Shown in pieces: positions 8,904 to 19,157 of a stretch of 64,000 nucleotides of DNA (its first letter is position 1; each line of letters begins with the position of its first letter). The notes under the pieces were generated by a model, which was not told where the DNA came from, ran no database searches, and saw nothing but the letters and a program-made list of their open reading frames with translations. The translations under genes were made by a program, and so were the position numbers. Where the stretch lies: positions 2,356,001-2,420,000 of the forward strand of contig NZ_LT629711.1 in the NCBI RefSeq assembly GCF_900104525.1, given 5' to 3'. Source of the DNA: Pedococcus dokdonensis. Lineage in GTDB: Bacteria > Actinomycetota > Actinomycetes > Actinomycetales > Dermatophilaceae.

Positions 8904-11900
8904 TCATCGAGCCGAGCCGGCTCCGTCGCGGGTGCCCACCCGGGCGGCGTCGGCGACGCTGCCCAGCAGGACGGAACGGATGAGGTCGCTGGCCCACTGC
9001 AAGACTGCCGTGTCGCGCAGCGGTTGGCCACCCACCCGGGCCGTCATGGGCTTCGGCACGAGAATGGTATGCACCGCGTCCTTGACGAGCGACTTCGGGT
9101 AGAGCCGCTGCAGCCGGAGCTGGGCCGACTCGGGCAGGTCGACCGGGCCGAACCGCACGAAGTTGCCCTGCACCGAGATGTCGGCCACCGCGGCCTGACG
9201 GGCCACCGTGCGCAGCCGGGCCACCTCCATCAGGTTGCGCACCGGCTCCGGGAGCGGGCCGTAGCGGTCGACCAGCTCGGCCTCGATCTCGGCCAGGGCC
9301 TGCTCGTCGACGACGCTGGCGAGCTTCTTGTAGGCCTCCAGGCGCAGCCGCTCCCCCGGCACGTACTCGTGCGGCAGGTGCGCGTCGACCGGGAGCTCGA
9401 TCTTGATCTCGCCGGGAGGGGTCTCGCCGTCACCACGGAAGTCGGCCACCGCCTCACCCACCAGCCGGACGTAGAGGTCGAACCCGACCCCCGCGATGTG
9501 GCCGGACTGCTCGCCGCCCAGCAGGTTGCCGGCGCCACGGATCTCGAGGTCCTTCATCGCGATCTGGATGCCGGCGCCGAGGTCGGTGTGGCTGGCCATC
9601 GTCTGGAGCCGGTCGTGCGCGGTCTCGGTCATCGGCTTCTCGGGCGGGTAGAGGAAGTAGCAGTAGGCCCGCTCCCGACCACGACCGACGCGGCCTCGGA
9701 GCTGGTGCAGCTGGGAGAGCCCGAGGACGTCGGAGCGCTCGACGATGAGGGTGTTGGCGTTGGAGATGTCCAGCCCGGTCTCGACGATGGTGGTGCACAC
9801 GAGGACGTCGAACTTCTTGTCCCAGAAGTCGACGACGACCTGCTCGAGCTTGTGCTCGCCCATCTTGCCGTGGGCGGTCGCCACCCGGGCCTCGGGCACC
9901 AGCTCGCGGATCCGGCTGGCGGCCCGCTCGATCGAGGACACCTTGTTGTGCACGAGGAAGACCTGCCCCTCGCGGAGCAGCTCGCGCCGGATCGCCGCGA
10001 CGATCTGCTTCTCGTCGTAGGCGCCGACGTAGGTGAGCACCGGGTGCCGCTCCTCGGGCGGCGTGGCGAGCGTGGACATCTCGCGGATGCCGGTCACCGC
10101 CATCTCGAGCGTGCGCGGGATGGGGGTGGCCGACATGGCGAGCACGTCGACCGCGGTGCGCAGGGTCTTGAGCTGTTCCTTGTGCTCGACACCGAAGCGC
10201 TGCTCCTCGTCGATGACGACCAGCCCGAGGTCCTTGTAGCGGATCGAGCCGCCGAGGAGGCGGTGCGTGCCGATCACGAGGTCGACGCTGCCGTTGGCCA
10301 GCCCCTCGATGGTCTCGCGCGCCTCCTTGTCGCTCTGGAACCGTGAGAGGGCGCGGACCGTCACGGGGAACTGCTGGTAGCGCTCGGTGAAGGTCTGCAG
10401 GTGCTGCTGCACCAGCAGCGTGGTGGGCACCAGGACGGCGACCTGCTTGCCGTCCTGGATCGCCTTGAACGCCGCCCGCACCGCGATCTCGGTCTTGCCG
10501 TAGCCGACGTCACCGCAGATCAGCCGGTCCATCGGGACGGTGCGTTCCATGTCGGCCTTGACCTCGTCGATGGAGCTGAGCTGGTCGGGGGTCTCGACGT
10601 AGGAGAAGGCGTCCTCGAGCTCGCGCTGCCACGGGGTGTCGGGGGCGAACGCGTGCCCGGCGGTGGCCATCCGCGCCGAGTAGAGCTGGATCAGCTCGGC
10701 GGCGATCTGCTTGACGTACTTGCGGGCCCGGCCCTTGGTCTTCTGCCAGTCGCTGCCGCCCATCTTGTTGAGCGCGGGCATCTCACCCCCGACGTAGCGG
10801 GTGACCTGGTCGAGCTGGTCGGTCGGCACGAAGAGCCGGTCGCCGGGTTGGCCGCGCTTGCTCGCGGCGTACTCGATGACGAGGTACTCCCGGGTCGCGC
10901 CGCCGACGGTGCGCTGCACCATCTCGACGAACTTGCCCACGCCGTGCTGTTCGTGCACCACGAAGTCACCGGGCTTGAGCTGCAGCGGGTCGACCTGGTT
11001 GCGCCGCCGGGAGGGCATCTTGCGCATGTCCTTGGTGGACCCACCCTGGCCGGGGGTACCGGTCAGGTCGGACTCGGTGACGAGCGCGAACCGGCTCGCC
11101 GGAGCGAGGAACCCGCTGCCGACCGAGCCGGTGGTGAGGTGCACCACGCCGTCGGTCAGGTCGGCGAGGTCGGCGTCCAGACGGGCCGGCACCGACTCGC
11201 CGGCCAGCACCTCGGCCACCCGGCGGGCCAGACCGGGCCCTTCGGTCACGACGACGACGCGCCACCCGTCGGCGACCCACCCCTGGAGGTCGGCGACCGC
11301 CTCGGGGGTGCTGCCGCGGTAGCGCGGCGCCTCCTCCAGGCCGGTGTTGACGACGACGGCGTCACCCTCGGCGAGCTCCTCGTCGGCGACGAACGGGCCG
11401 AGGTCCCACCACGGCATACCGGTGTCTCGGGCGTGCGCGCGCAGGTCGGCGAGGGACCAGAACGACGCCGTGCCGAGGATGCCCTGGAGGTCGATCGGCA
11501 CGCTGTTGCCGACCGCGGCGTTGGCCCAGCCGGCCTCGAGGAACTCCTGGCTGGTGGCCACGAGGTCGTGGGCGCGGGTGCGGACCCGCTCGGGGTCGCA
11601 GAGCACCACCGCGGTGCCGTCGCGCAGGGTGTCGAGCACGCTCTCCATGCCGTCGACGAGCGCCGGTGCCAGCGACTCCATGCCCTCGACGGCGATGCCC
11701 TCGGCGAGCTTGGACAGCAGGTCGACCGCGCCGGGGAGCTGGTCCACGAGGGCGGCGGCCCGGGCGCGCACCGACTCGGTGAGCAGCACCTCACGGCACG
11801 GCGGGGCCCAGAGGCCGTGCTCGGCGACCTCGAGGCTGCGCTGGTCGGCGACCTTGAACCAGCGGATCTCCTCGACCGTGTCGCCCCAGAACTCCACCCG

Positions 11901-12500
11901 CACGGGGTGGTCCTCGGTGGGCGGGAAGACGTCGAGGATGCCGCCGCGGACCGCGAACTCACCGCGTCGTTCGACGAGGTCGGTGCGCGAGTATGCCGCG
12001 GCCGCCAGGTCCTCGACGACCCGGTCCAGGGGAGCCTCGTCCCCGGCCCTGAGGGCCACCGGCGCGAGGTCGCCGAGTCCCTGGGCCACCGGCTGGAGGA
12101 CCGCCCGCACCGGAGCGACGACGACGTCGAGCGGGCCGTAGGCCGGGTCGCTCGGGTCGGGGTGCTTGAGGCGACGCAGCACCGCCAGCCGCTTGCCGAC
12201 GGTGTCGCTGCGCGGGCTCAGCCGCTCGTGGGGCAGGGTCTCCCAGGCCGGGAAGTCGGCCACCCGGTCGGGGTCGAGGAAGCAGCCGAGGGCCGACACC
12301 AGGTCCTCGGCCTCGCGGGTCGTCGCGGTGACCGCGAGCACCGGCCGGCCGGACTCGCGCGCGAGCGCCGCCACCAGCGCGGGGCGGGCGCCGGCGCTGA
12401 CCGTGAGGTCGGCGACCGGCTCACCGTCGCGGGCGACCGTGAGCGCCCGGGCGACGCCCGGGTCGGCGCCCAGCAGGTCGAGCAGTGGGGCGAGGGTCAT
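8904..12500 (-). CDS. mfd: Transcription-repair coupling factor Mfd
   Basis: The 1198-residue protein releases stalled RNA polymerase and recruits UvrA to the lesion. It has the N-terminal UvrB-like region (residues about 1-340), the polymerase-interaction domain near [16 protein letters not shown] (about 505-520), the RecG-like translocase with Walker [10 protein letters not shown] and the DEEQ box [16 protein letters not shown], then helicase motifs such as [12 protein letters not shown] and [10 protein letters not shown], and the C-terminal TRCF domain. The start at 12500 is preceded by AGGAG, and the longer in-frame reading adds only poorly conserved residues. Length is normal. It marks the left edge of the polysaccharide island. 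Confidence 0.97.
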   Translation of the reverse strand: MTLAPLLDLLGADPGVARALTVARDGEPVADLTVSAGARPALVAALARESGRPVLAVTATTREAEDLVSALGCFLDPDRVADFPAWETLPHERLSPRSDTVGKRLAVLRRLKHPDPSDPAYGPLDVVVAPVRAVLQPVAQGLGDLAPVALRAGDEAPLDRVVEDLAAAAYSRTDLVERRGEFAVRGGILDVFPPTEDHPVRVEFWGDTVEEIRWFKVADQRSLEVAEHGLWAPPCREVLLTESVRARAAALVDQLPGAVDLLSKLAEGIAVEGMESLAPALVDGMESVLDTLRDGTAVVLCDPERVRTRAHDLVATSQEFLEAGWANAAVGNSVPIDLQGILGTASFWSLADLRAHARDTGMPWWDLGPFVADEELAEGDAVVVNTGLEEAPRYRGSTPEAVADLQGWVADGWRVVVVTEGPGLARRVAEVLAGESVPARLDADLADLTDGVVHLTTGSVGSGFLAPASRFALVTESDLTGTPGQGGSTKDMRKMPSRRRNQVDPLQLKPGDFVVHEQHGVGKFVEMVQRTVGGATREYLVIEYAASKRGQPGDRLFVPTDQLDQVTRYVGGEMPALNKMGGSDWQKTKGRARKYVKQIAAELIQLYSARMATAGHAFAPDTPWQRELEDAFSYVETPDQLSSIDEVKADMERTVPMDRLICGDVGYGKTEIAVRAAFKAIQDGKQVAVLVPTTLLVQQHLQTFTERYQQFPVTVRALSRFQSDKEARETIEGLANGSVDLVIGTHRLLGGSIRYKDLGLVVIDEEQRFGVEHKEQLKTLRTAVDVLAMSATPIPRTLEMAVTGIREMSTLATPPEERHPVLTYVGAYDEKQIVAAIRRELLREGQVFLVHNKVSSIERAASRIRELVPEARVATAHGKMGEHKLEQVVVDFWDKKFDVLVCTTIVETGLDISNANTLIVERSDVLGLSQLHQLRGRVGRGRERAYCYFLYPPEKPMTETAHDRLQTMASHTDLGAGIQIAMKDLEIRGAGNLLGGEQSGHIAGVGFDLYVRLVGEAVADFRGDGETPPGEIKIELPVDAHLPHEYVPGERLRLEAYKKLASVVDEQALAEIEAELVDRYGPLPEPVRNLMEVARLRTVARQAAVADISVQGNFVRFGPVDLPESAQLRLQRLYPKSLVKDAVHTILVPKPMTARVGGQPLRDTAVLQWASDLIRSVLLGSVADAARVGTRDGAGSAR

Positions 12501-12706
12501 GGGGAGGACTCCTGGTGGGGCAGACGTGTCAGGCGGCGAGGCAGGCAGGGACAGACCGGGCGGAGACAGCACAAACGCCCCACAGCAAGCCGCTGGTGGG
12601 GTGGGCCACCACCCTAACCCGGCATCGGGGGTGGGTCGGCGTCAGCCGTTTGCATGAGTCGCCCGGAGCCCTCCGCCGACAAACTTGGGGGAACCGCTGA
12701 CGAGAC

Positions 12707-12745
12707 AGATGACACGCGCACGGATGACGTGCGCGACCAGATGAC
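12707..12745. promoter_or_regulatory. Direct and inverted repeats upstream of the glycopolymer locus
   Basis: Within the gap between mfd and the cytidylyltransferase, (A/G)GATGAC occurs three times (12707, 12722, 12739) at 15- and 17-base intervals. Around the middle copy, CGCGCAC and GTGCGCG at 12715-12721 and 12729-12735 form a perfect 7-base inverted repeat. The element lies 40 to 100 bases upstream of the possible starts of the first plus-strand gene of the island, where a regulator or an RNA hairpin could act. Function is inferred from position only. Confidence 0.35.
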
Positions 12746-12841
12746 CACGGGACGACGCAGACGACGGCTGTAGGGGGCAGGGCAATGGAAGAGCTGGCGA
12801 GGTTCGGTGGAGGGGCACCGAGGCCCGAGGGAGGCGATGGA

Positions 12842-13258
12842 ATGGTCCGGGGGTACGTACCCGGGGTCTTCGACCTCTTCCACATCGGCCACCTCAACAT
12901 CCTGCGCAGCGCCCGCGAACAGTGCGACTGGCTGATCGCCGGCGTGGTCACCGACGAGAACGCCTTCCGGGCCAAGTCGAAGTTCCCGGTCATCCCCCTG
13001 GCCGAGCGGGTCTCGATCCTGGAGCACATCACCCTGGTCGACGAGGTCATCGTCGAGCACCAGCCGAGCAAGCTCGACGTCTGGCACGACCACCCCTTCG
13101 ACGTCATCTTCAAGGGCGACGACTGGCGGGGCACGCCCAAGGGCGAGCGGCTCGAGCGCGACCTGGGCACGGTCGGCGTCGAGGTCGCCTACTTCCCCTA
13201 CACGATGCACACCTCCAGCACGCTGTTGCGCGCTGCCCTGGAGCAGTTCGCGTCCTGA
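12842..13258 (+). CDS. TagD-like cytidylyltransferase family protein
   Basis: About 138 residues. It belongs to the nucleotidyltransferase family that makes CDP-glycerol or related CDP-alcohols, shown by the GVFDLFHIGHLNILRSAR segment with its HxGH signature and by the C-terminal TMHTSSTLLRAAL segment corresponding to the second substrate loop. The substrate alcohol is not readable: glycerol phosphate is the family standard, but other alcohol phosphates are possible. Start choice: the ATG at 12842 follows GGAGG and fits homologues; an ATG at 12785 would add 19 residues. It is followed, sharing one base, by a CDP-alcohol phosphotransferase, so the pair probably activates and attaches the same phospho-alcohol. 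Confidence 0.85.
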   Translation: MVRGYVPGVFDLFHIGHLNILRSAREQCDWLIAGVVTDENAFRAKSKFPVIPLAERVSILEHITLVDEVIVEHQPSKLDVWHDHPFDVIFKGDDWRGTPKGERLERDLGTVGVEVAYFPYTMHTSSTLLRAALEQFAS

Positions 13259-14013
13259 TGTCCGACGAGACGATCAGCCCGCCCCTCCGCCGCATGGCCC
13301 AGGCCAGGGTCCTCTCCGCCGGTGCCGGGAAGTCCAACCGGGGCGCCCCCGGCTACTCGCGCTGGATCAACCGCCCGGCCGGTCGCCAGCTGGCCATCAT
13401 CGCCTTCGGCGTGGGCCTGTCGCCCAACCAGGTCACCCTCCTGTCCGGGCTGACCAGCCTGGCCGGCATCCTCGTCCTCGCGCTCGCGCCGGCCACCGTG
13501 CTGATCGGGTGCACCGTCGCGTTCCTGCTCGCGCTGGCCTACGCGCTCGACTCCGCCGACGGCCAGGTGGCCCGCATGCAGGGGGGCGGCAGCCGCACCG
13601 GCGAGTGGCTCGACCACGTCATCGACTGCGTCAAGATCGCCGCGCTGCACGCTGCGGTCCTGGTCTGCTGGTACCGCTCGTTCGACGTCTCCGACGCGAC
13701 GCTGCTCGTGCCCATCGTGTTCGGCATCCAGGCGTCGACCTACTTCTTCTCCAAGATCCTCACCGACCAGCTCCGGGCCGCCGCCGCAGCGCCGGTCGAG
13801 GCCGCCCCACCGGGGGCCGACGAGGGACGCCCGCCGGTGCTCGCCTCCCTCCTCGTGCTGCCGCTGGACTACGGGCTGCTGTGCCTGACGTTCGTGCTGC
13901 TCGGCTTCCACCAGCTCTTCGTACTGGCCTACTCCGCCCTCGCCCTGCTGGGGGTGCTGCTGCTCGCGGCAGGCTTCGCGAAGTGGTACCGCGACCTGTC
14001 CCGCGTGGCCTGA
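13258..14013 (+). CDS. CDP-alcohol phosphatidyltransferase family membrane protein
   Basis: This 251-residue integral membrane protein has the family signature of the form DxxDGxxARxxxxxxxxGxxxDxxxD, seen here as DSADGQVARMQGG and then EWLDHVIDCV (about residues 97-125). It has roughly five or six hydrophobic segments. Family members transfer a phospho-alcohol from CDP-alcohol to a hydroxyl acceptor such as a lipid or polymer. Its ATG shares one base with the stop of the cytidylyltransferase (TGATG). With that neighbour it points to a phospho-alcohol decoration of the glycopolymer or lipid. The exact acceptor is unknown. Confidence 0.88.
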   Translation: MSDETISPPLRRMAQARVLSAGAGKSNRGAPGYSRWINRPAGRQLAIIAFGVGLSPNQVTLLSGLTSLAGILVLALAPATVLIGCTVAFLLALAYALDSADGQVARMQGGGSRTGEWLDHVIDCVKIAALHAAVLVCWYRSFDVSDATLLVPIVFGIQASTYFFSKILTDQLRAAAAAPVEAAPPGADEGRPPVLASLLVLPLDYGLLCLTFVLLGFHQLFVLAYSALALLGVLLLAAGFAKWYRDLSRVA

Positions 14014-14126
14014 GCGACATGGGGACGACGCTCGACCACGACCTCCGTGCGCCCTCTAGGGTGGCCCGCGGAGGCCGCCGGCCCGGCCGGCGACAGCGCG
14101 ACACGACCGAGGGGGGTGCAGGTGGC

Positions 14127-15248
14127 ATGACACGGACGGTCCGCATCCTCGGCACCCACGGCGTGCCCGCGGCATACGGCGGCTTCGAGACGGCCGCCGA
14201 GCAGATCGGCCTCTACCTCGTGGCCCAGGGCTGGCGGGTGGTCGTCTACTGCCAGGCCGAGGGCCGCGGCCCGGTCACCTACGACACCTGGCGCGGCATC
14301 GAGCGGGTGACCATCCCCCAGCACCGCGAGGGCTGGCTGGGCACGTCCGCCTTCGACTGGACCTCGATCAACCACGCCGTCCAGCACGACGACGTGTGCC
14401 TGACGTTCGGCTACAACACCGGCGTCTTCAACATCCTCCAGCGGCTCCGGCGGATCCCGAACGTCATCAACATGGACGGCATGGAGTGGACCCGGCGGCG
14501 CTGGGGGGTCGTGCGCCAGGCCATCCTGCTGGCCAACGAGCGGTTCGCCAGCCTCTTCGGCAACCACCTCATCGCCGACCACCCCGACATCGAGCGCTAC
14601 CTCGCCCGGTGGGCGCGGCGCAGCCGGATCAGCATGATCACGTATGGCGCGCACGCCGTCGTCGACGCCTCCCCCGCCCCGGTCGAGGCGATGGGCCTGC
14701 AGCCCGGTGGCTACCTCACCGTGATCTGCCGCCCGATCCCCGAGAACTCTCTGCTCGAGATCGTGGAGGGCTTCTCCGCCAAGCGGCGCGGCCGCACCCT
14801 GGTGGTCCTGGGCAACCTCGACGGCGGCACCGACGACTACCACCGTCAGGTGCTCGAGGCCGCCAGCGACGAGGTGCGCTTCCCCGGGGCCATCTACGAC
14901 CCCGAGGTGGTGCAGGCGCTGCGGTTCCACTCGCTGGCCTACGTGCACGGCCACACCGTCGGCGGCACCAACCCCTCGCTGGTCGAGGCGATGGCGGCCG
15001 GCAACCCGGTGATCGCGCACGACAACGTCTACAACCGGTGGGTCGCCGGGCCCGCCCAGCGCTACTTCAGCACCGCCGACGACCTCGCAGCCCTGCTCGA
15101 CGAGCTGCTCGACTCCCCCGACGCTCTCCATCAAATGCACGACGCGGCCCGGGGTCGGCATGCGGAAGAGTTCACCTGGGAGCACGTCGCCGGCCAGTAC
15201 GAAGCGGTCCTGGCGCGCTTCCACGCAAAGCTCACGCACCGCGCCTGA
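14127..15248 (+). CDS. DUF1972 family glycosyltransferase
   Basis: A 373-residue GT-B type glycosyltransferase of the DUF1972 group, usually seen in capsule and exopolysaccharide clusters. Visible features: VRILGTHGVPAAYGGFETA at the start (typical of the group), a Rossmann C-terminal half with the TVGGTNPSLVEAMAAGNPVIA donor-binding region containing the conserved Glu, and segments such as FGYNTGVFNILQRLRR. It probably transfers a sugar from a nucleotide donor to a lipid-linked intermediate at the inner face of the membrane. The ATG at 14127 follows a GGTGG-type ribosome site; an upstream in-frame region is compositionally non-coding. Sugar identity is unknown. Confidence 0.9.
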   Translation: MTRTVRILGTHGVPAAYGGFETAAEQIGLYLVAQGWRVVVYCQAEGRGPVTYDTWRGIERVTIPQHREGWLGTSAFDWTSINHAVQHDDVCLTFGYNTGVFNILQRLRRIPNVINMDGMEWTRRRWGVVRQAILLANERFASLFGNHLIADHPDIERYLARWARRSRISMITYGAHAVVDASPAPVEAMGLQPGGYLTVICRPIPENSLLEIVEGFSAKRRGRTLVVLGNLDGGTDDYHRQVLEAASDEVRFPGAIYDPEVVQALRFHSLAYVHGHTVGGTNPSLVEAMAAGNPVIAHDNVYNRWVAGPAQRYFSTADDLAALLDELLDSPDALHQMHDAARGRHAEEFTWEHVAGQYEAVLARFHAKLTHRA

Positions 15249-15320
15249 GGGGGCGCTGACCGTCGCACCCGTCGACGGCCACCGAGGTGTGTGGGGGCTA
15301 CAGATACGGAGTTACACGTC

Positions 15321-16427
15321 GTGATCACCATGGGGGTCGTCGGCCTCGGCAAGATGGGCCTGTCCCACCTGTCCATCTTCAAGGCGCACCCGGACGTCGA
15401 CCTCGTCGCCGTCTGCGACTCGACCGGCTACGTCCTCGACGTGCTGAGCAAGTACACCGGGCTGCGCACCTACAAGGACCTGGCCGCGATGCTCGCGGCG
15501 GAGCACCTCGACGCGGTGGTCATCGCCACCCCGTCGCACCTGCACGCCCCGATGGTGCGCACGGCGCTCGAGGCCGGCGTGCACGTCTTCTGCGAGAAGC
15601 CGTTCACCCTCGACGACGACGACGGCCAGGCCCTCACCACGCTGGCCCGCGAGCGCGGCCTGGTGACCCAGGTCGGCTACCACAACCGGTTCGTCGCCGC
15701 CTTCGCCGAGCTCAAGCGGCTGATCGACGCCGGCGCGCTGGGCGACGTCACCCACGTCGTCGCCGAGGCCTACGGCCCGGTCGTGCTGGCCCCCAAGGGA
15801 GGCACCTGGCGCAGCCGGCGCGCGTCCGGCGGCGGCTGCCTCTACGACTACGCCGCCCACCCGATCGACCTGGTGCAGTGGTATCTGGGCATGCCGACCG
15901 GGGTCGAGGGCAGCCGGCTCAACAAGATCTTCTCCGCCGAGACCGACGACGAGGTGGTGTCGACGCTGATGTACCCCGACGACGTCACCGCGCAGGTCTC
16001 GGTCAACTGGTCGGACGAGTCGCAGCGCAAGATGTCGACCAAGATCAGCGTCTGGGGCACCACCGGCCGGGCCGTCGCGGACCGGCAGGAGGTGCAGGTC
16101 TACCTGCGCGACACCGCCACGGTCCCCGACGGCTACCGACCCGGCTGGAACGTCCACTACACGACCGACCTCACCGAGCAGCCGTGGTTCTACCTGCGCG
16201 GCGAGGAGTACTCCGCGCAGGCTGCCACGTTCGTCGAACGGGTCATGACGCGCACGACCGAGGGCCCCAACGTGTTCAGCTCCGCCGCGGCCACCGACCG
16301 CATCCTGTCGATGATCTCCGCCGACGCGCAGGGCCTGACCGCCGTCGGCGAGCGTGCGGCGTCGAGCGCCACCGTGACCGCACCCCGCCGCCGACGACTG
16401 GCCTTCGGCCGAGGGAGGACCGCCTGA
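15321..16427 (+). CDS. Gfo/Idh/MocA family NAD(P)-dependent oxidoreductase
   Basis: About 368 residues with the N-terminal Rossmann motif GVVGLGKMG, the nucleotide-pocket segment VVIATPSHLHAPMVRTALEAG and the signature FCEKPF, then the C-terminal substrate domain including GGGCLYDYAAHPIDLVQWY with the conserved His. Enzymes of this family oxidise or epimerise sugar or inositol rings, often on nucleotide-linked sugars in glycan clusters. GTG at 15321 is preferred because GGAG stands 9 bases before it; an ATG at 15330 is also possible. Its stop shares one base with the next gene (TGATG), and the two are probably co-translated. Confidence 0.85.
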   Translation: MITMGVVGLGKMGLSHLSIFKAHPDVDLVAVCDSTGYVLDVLSKYTGLRTYKDLAAMLAAEHLDAVVIATPSHLHAPMVRTALEAGVHVFCEKPFTLDDDDGQALTTLARERGLVTQVGYHNRFVAAFAELKRLIDAGALGDVTHVVAEAYGPVVLAPKGGTWRSRRASGGGCLYDYAAHPIDLVQWYLGMPTGVEGSRLNKIFSAETDDEVVSTLMYPDDVTAQVSVNWSDESQRKMSTKISVWGTTGRAVADRQEVQVYLRDTATVPDGYRPGWNVHYTTDLTEQPWFYLRGEEYSAQAATFVERVMTRTTEGPNVFSSAAATDRILSMISADAQGLTAVGERAASSATVTAPRRRRLAFGRGRTA

Positions 16428-17299
16428 TGGACCGCCTCATGTTCGGTGACAACCAGTTCTTCGGCGTCAACCACATGTCCGAGGAGAAGGCGCGCAGCCA
16501 GCAGATGCGCTTCCAGGACCTCGGCGCGATCATGGACGTGCTCGACGCCGCCTACGACGAGGGTGTCACCACCTTCATGTGCACGACCCACGACCGGGTC
16601 GCCGAGATCTGCGACCTCGTCCGGGCCGACCAGCAGCGCTACGCCCGCATGGAGTTCTTCCCGTGCATGCCCTACGCCCACAAGTACGCCAACGCGATGA
16701 CCGAGGACGGGCCGCTCGGTGCCCTGCGCCGGTTCCTGCCCGAGCAGAGCGTCTTCAGCGCCGCCCTGACCGGCACGAAGTCGTTGGCGGGCAAGGACAT
16801 CGACGGCATCACCCGGCTCCTGATCGACGCCGAGATGTCGATGTTCCGAGGCCTGCGCACTCCGGTGGTCTTCCTCCAGAACGTCGTGGTCGACCTGCTG
16901 CTCGGCCTCGGCTTCGACGAGGCGTTCGTCATCTTCGCCGACCACGTGCGCACCAAGTACGACGCCGAGCCGGGCTTCATCACGATGAACCTCCCGCGGC
17001 TGCTCGACACCCTGGACCGGCTCGGCATCGACAACCCGATCGTCTGCTCCAACATCAACAAGATCGGCTTCCGGATGCCCGGTGGCCTCGAGGCCTACGA
17101 GACCGCGCTGCGCGACCGGCGGTTCCGCGCCATCGCGATGTCGGTGTTCGCCTCTGGCGCGATCCCCCCCGAAGAGGCCATCGACTGGGTGTGCGCCCAG
17201 CCCAACCTCGAGTCGATCGTCTTCGGGGCCTCCAGCCGTCGCAACATCGCCTCCACCAAGGCGCTGGTCGACAAGAGCTGGGCCCCGGTCCCCCGGTGA
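16427..17299 (+). CDS. Conserved protein, possible TIM-barrel enzyme of glycan clusters
   Basis: This 290-residue protein was not recognised with certainty. It opens with FGDNQFFGVNHMSEEKA and carries alternating hydrophobic strands and helices, e.g. GVTTFMCTTHDR, MEFFPCMPYAHKYANAM, NPIVCSNINKIGFR and SIVFGASSRRNIASTK, a layout reminiscent of TIM-barrel proteins such as aldo-keto reductases, but without a clear catalytic tetrad. It contains several Cys residues. The gene overlaps the upstream Gfo/Idh oxidoreductase by one base, so the two may act on the same sugar intermediate. A role in polysaccharide precursor synthesis is inferred from context only. Confidence 0.7.
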   Translation: MDRLMFGDNQFFGVNHMSEEKARSQQMRFQDLGAIMDVLDAAYDEGVTTFMCTTHDRVAEICDLVRADQQRYARMEFFPCMPYAHKYANAMTEDGPLGALRRFLPEQSVFSAALTGTKSLAGKDIDGITRLLIDAEMSMFRGLRTPVVFLQNVVVDLLLGLGFDEAFVIFADHVRTKYDAEPGFITMNLPRLLDTLDRLGIDNPIVCSNINKIGFRMPGGLEAYETALRDRRFRAIAMSVFASGAIPPEEAIDWVCAQPNLESIVFGASSRRNIASTKALVDKSWAPVPR

Positions 17300-17423
17300 G
17301 GTGTCCTACGCCGTCCTCCACCTTTCGGATGAGGGGCCGGGTCACCTCCCGGACGCAGAATGGAACCAGCACCCAGTGCGCCCGAGGGGGCGTTTCCCGC
17401 AGGAACGGAAGGAGTGAGGCCCG

Positions 17424-19133
17424 ATGACGCTGCGCGCCTACCTCCAGATCCTGCTCAAGCGGTGGCGGATCGTCGTGGCCTGCCTCGTGCTCGTGCTCGG
17501 CTCCGCCGGCACGCTCACCTACCTCACCCCGCCCACGTATGCCGCCTACGCGACGGCTTTCGTGTCGATCAGCCAGGCCGGGACGGCCGACGCCTCGATC
17601 TACCAGAGCTCGCAGTTCGCCATGCAGCGGGTGAAGTCCTACACGGAGGTCGTCAAGAGCCCTGACGTGCTCCAGCCGGTGATCGACGATCTCGACCTCG
17701 ACATGTCGGTGAGCGACCTGCGCCAGGTCGTCGCGGCCGAGAACCCCGTCGACACCGTGCTCATCAAGATCTCCGCCACCGACGCCAAGGCCTCTCGCGC
17801 CCAGGCGATCGCCAACGCCGTGAGCGACCAGCTCGGGCTCGTGATCGAGCGCCTCGAGACCCCGAGGGAGGGCGGCCAGTCCCCCGTGAAGGTCACGACG
17901 ACCGTGCCCTCGGCGCTGCCGCGCTCCCCGATCTCCCCGCGCATCCCGCTCAACATGGCGCTCGGGCTGCTCGCCGGCCTCGCGCTCGGGGTGATCGTGG
18001 CCGTGATCCGGGAGCAGCAGGACACCACCGTCAAGGGCGACGAGCTCGAGGAGCTCACCGGCCGGGCCGCGCTGGCGCTGATCGGCCTCAACCCGGCGGT
18101 CAAGACCCAGCCGCTGATCACGATGCAGGGCCACGGCCGCGGCGTCGAGGAGTTCCGGTCGCTGCGGACGACGCTGCAGTTCGTCGACGTCGACCAGCCG
18201 CCGCGCGTCATCGTGATCACCTCCGCGCTCGCGGCCGAGGGCAAGACGACCACCGCCTGCAACCTCGCGATCGCGCTGGCCCAGTCGTCGCTGCGGGTCT
18301 GCCTGGTCGAGGCCGACATGCGGCGGCCCAACGCCGCGACCCTGTTGGGTGTCGACGGGTCGATCGGCCTGTCCAACGTCGTGGCCGGCCAGATCGACCT
18401 CGCGGACGCCCTGATGCCCTGGCACCGCGGCCTGCTGACGATCCTGCCGGCCGGCACCACCCCGCCCGACCCGACCCGGCTGCTCGGCTCCAAGAACATG
18501 GCAGCGGTGCTGGCGACCCTGCGGGCCGACTTCGACTTCGTCATCATCGACGCCCCGCCGATCCTGCCGGTCAGCGACGCGGCCGTGCTGGCCCGGGCGG
18601 CCGACGGCGCGGTGCTCGTGGCGCGCTACGGCAAGACCCGTCGCGAACAGCTGACCAGCGCCATCGCCGACCTCGAGGCGGTCAAGGCCCGGCTGATCGG
18701 CACCGCCCTGACGATGGTGCCGGCTCGGGGGCAGCGCGACCTGCGCGGTCACGACGAGGACTACGCGGCCATCGCGGCGGTCTCCGAGAACGACTGGCCC
18801 GCAGCCGCCATCCCGACGGCACCGAACGACGGCTCCGTCGCGGACGACACCAAGCCCGTGGCCCCGACGAGCCCCGCACCTCGGGAGCCGTCGACCGACG
18901 ACGCAGGTGGCGGCACGGCGAAGGACACCCGGGGCTCCGACGGGTCGTCCGCGCCGGAGCGGGACCGCAACGGTGCGGGCGACCGCGACCGGGGCGGCCG
19001 TGACCGTGATCGTGGCGACGACCGTGGCAACCGGGACGGTCGCCAGGGCGCGCCGGTCTCGCTGGACCCGAGGGTCGTCGGCACCAGCTTCTCGAAGGCG
19101 ATGAAGCCCTCGGGGCAGGGCCGAGTGCACTGA
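17424..19133 (+). CDS. Chain-length determinant / BY-kinase-like P-loop protein
   Basis: 569 residues. An N-terminal Wzz-like part has one membrane segment at about residues 15-35, an extracytoplasmic region, and a second membrane segment near 175-195. It is followed by a cytoplasmic P-loop domain with Walker A SALAAEGKTTT (about 268-278), VEADMRRP and Walker B FVIIDAPP (about 372-379), as in bacterial tyrosine kinases of the CpsD/Wzc type. The C-terminus (about residues 430-569) is long, highly charged and rich in Arg/Asp/Gly rather than tyrosine-rich, so classical autophosphorylation on a tyrosine cluster is doubtful. It is convergent with the LMW-phosphatase-like gene 24 bases away, the expected regulatory partner. 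Confidence 0.88.
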   Translation: MTLRAYLQILLKRWRIVVACLVLVLGSAGTLTYLTPPTYAAYATAFVSISQAGTADASIYQSSQFAMQRVKSYTEVVKSPDVLQPVIDDLDLDMSVSDLRQVVAAENPVDTVLIKISATDAKASRAQAIANAVSDQLGLVIERLETPREGGQSPVKVTTTVPSALPRSPISPRIPLNMALGLLAGLALGVIVAVIREQQDTTVKGDELEELTGRAALALIGLNPAVKTQPLITMQGHGRGVEEFRSLRTTLQFVDVDQPPRVIVITSALAAEGKTTTACNLAIALAQSSLRVCLVEADMRRPNAATLLGVDGSIGLSNVVAGQIDLADALMPWHRGLLTILPAGTTPPDPTRLLGSKNMAAVLATLRADFDFVIIDAPPILPVSDAAVLARAADGAVLVARYGKTRREQLTSAIADLEAVKARLIGTALTMVPARGQRDLRGHDEDYAAIAAVSENDWPAAAIPTAPNDGSVADDTKPVAPTSPAPREPSTDDAGGGTAKDTRGSDGSSAPERDRNGAGDRDRGGRDRDRGDDRGNRDGRQGAPVSLDPRVVGTSFSKAMKPSGQGRVH

Positions 19134-19157
19134 CGTGGCAGCGACGGCCACGCGTGG

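Noticed and set aside
10401..12617. 738-codon open frame opposite mfd
   Set aside because: Antisense to the conserved helicase and Mfd domains, with no recognisable motif.
12501..12784. Possible c-di-AMP (ydaO-type) riboswitch suggested by GGGGGAACC
   Set aside because: The rest of the conserved core is not found; only a short G-rich fragment resembles it.
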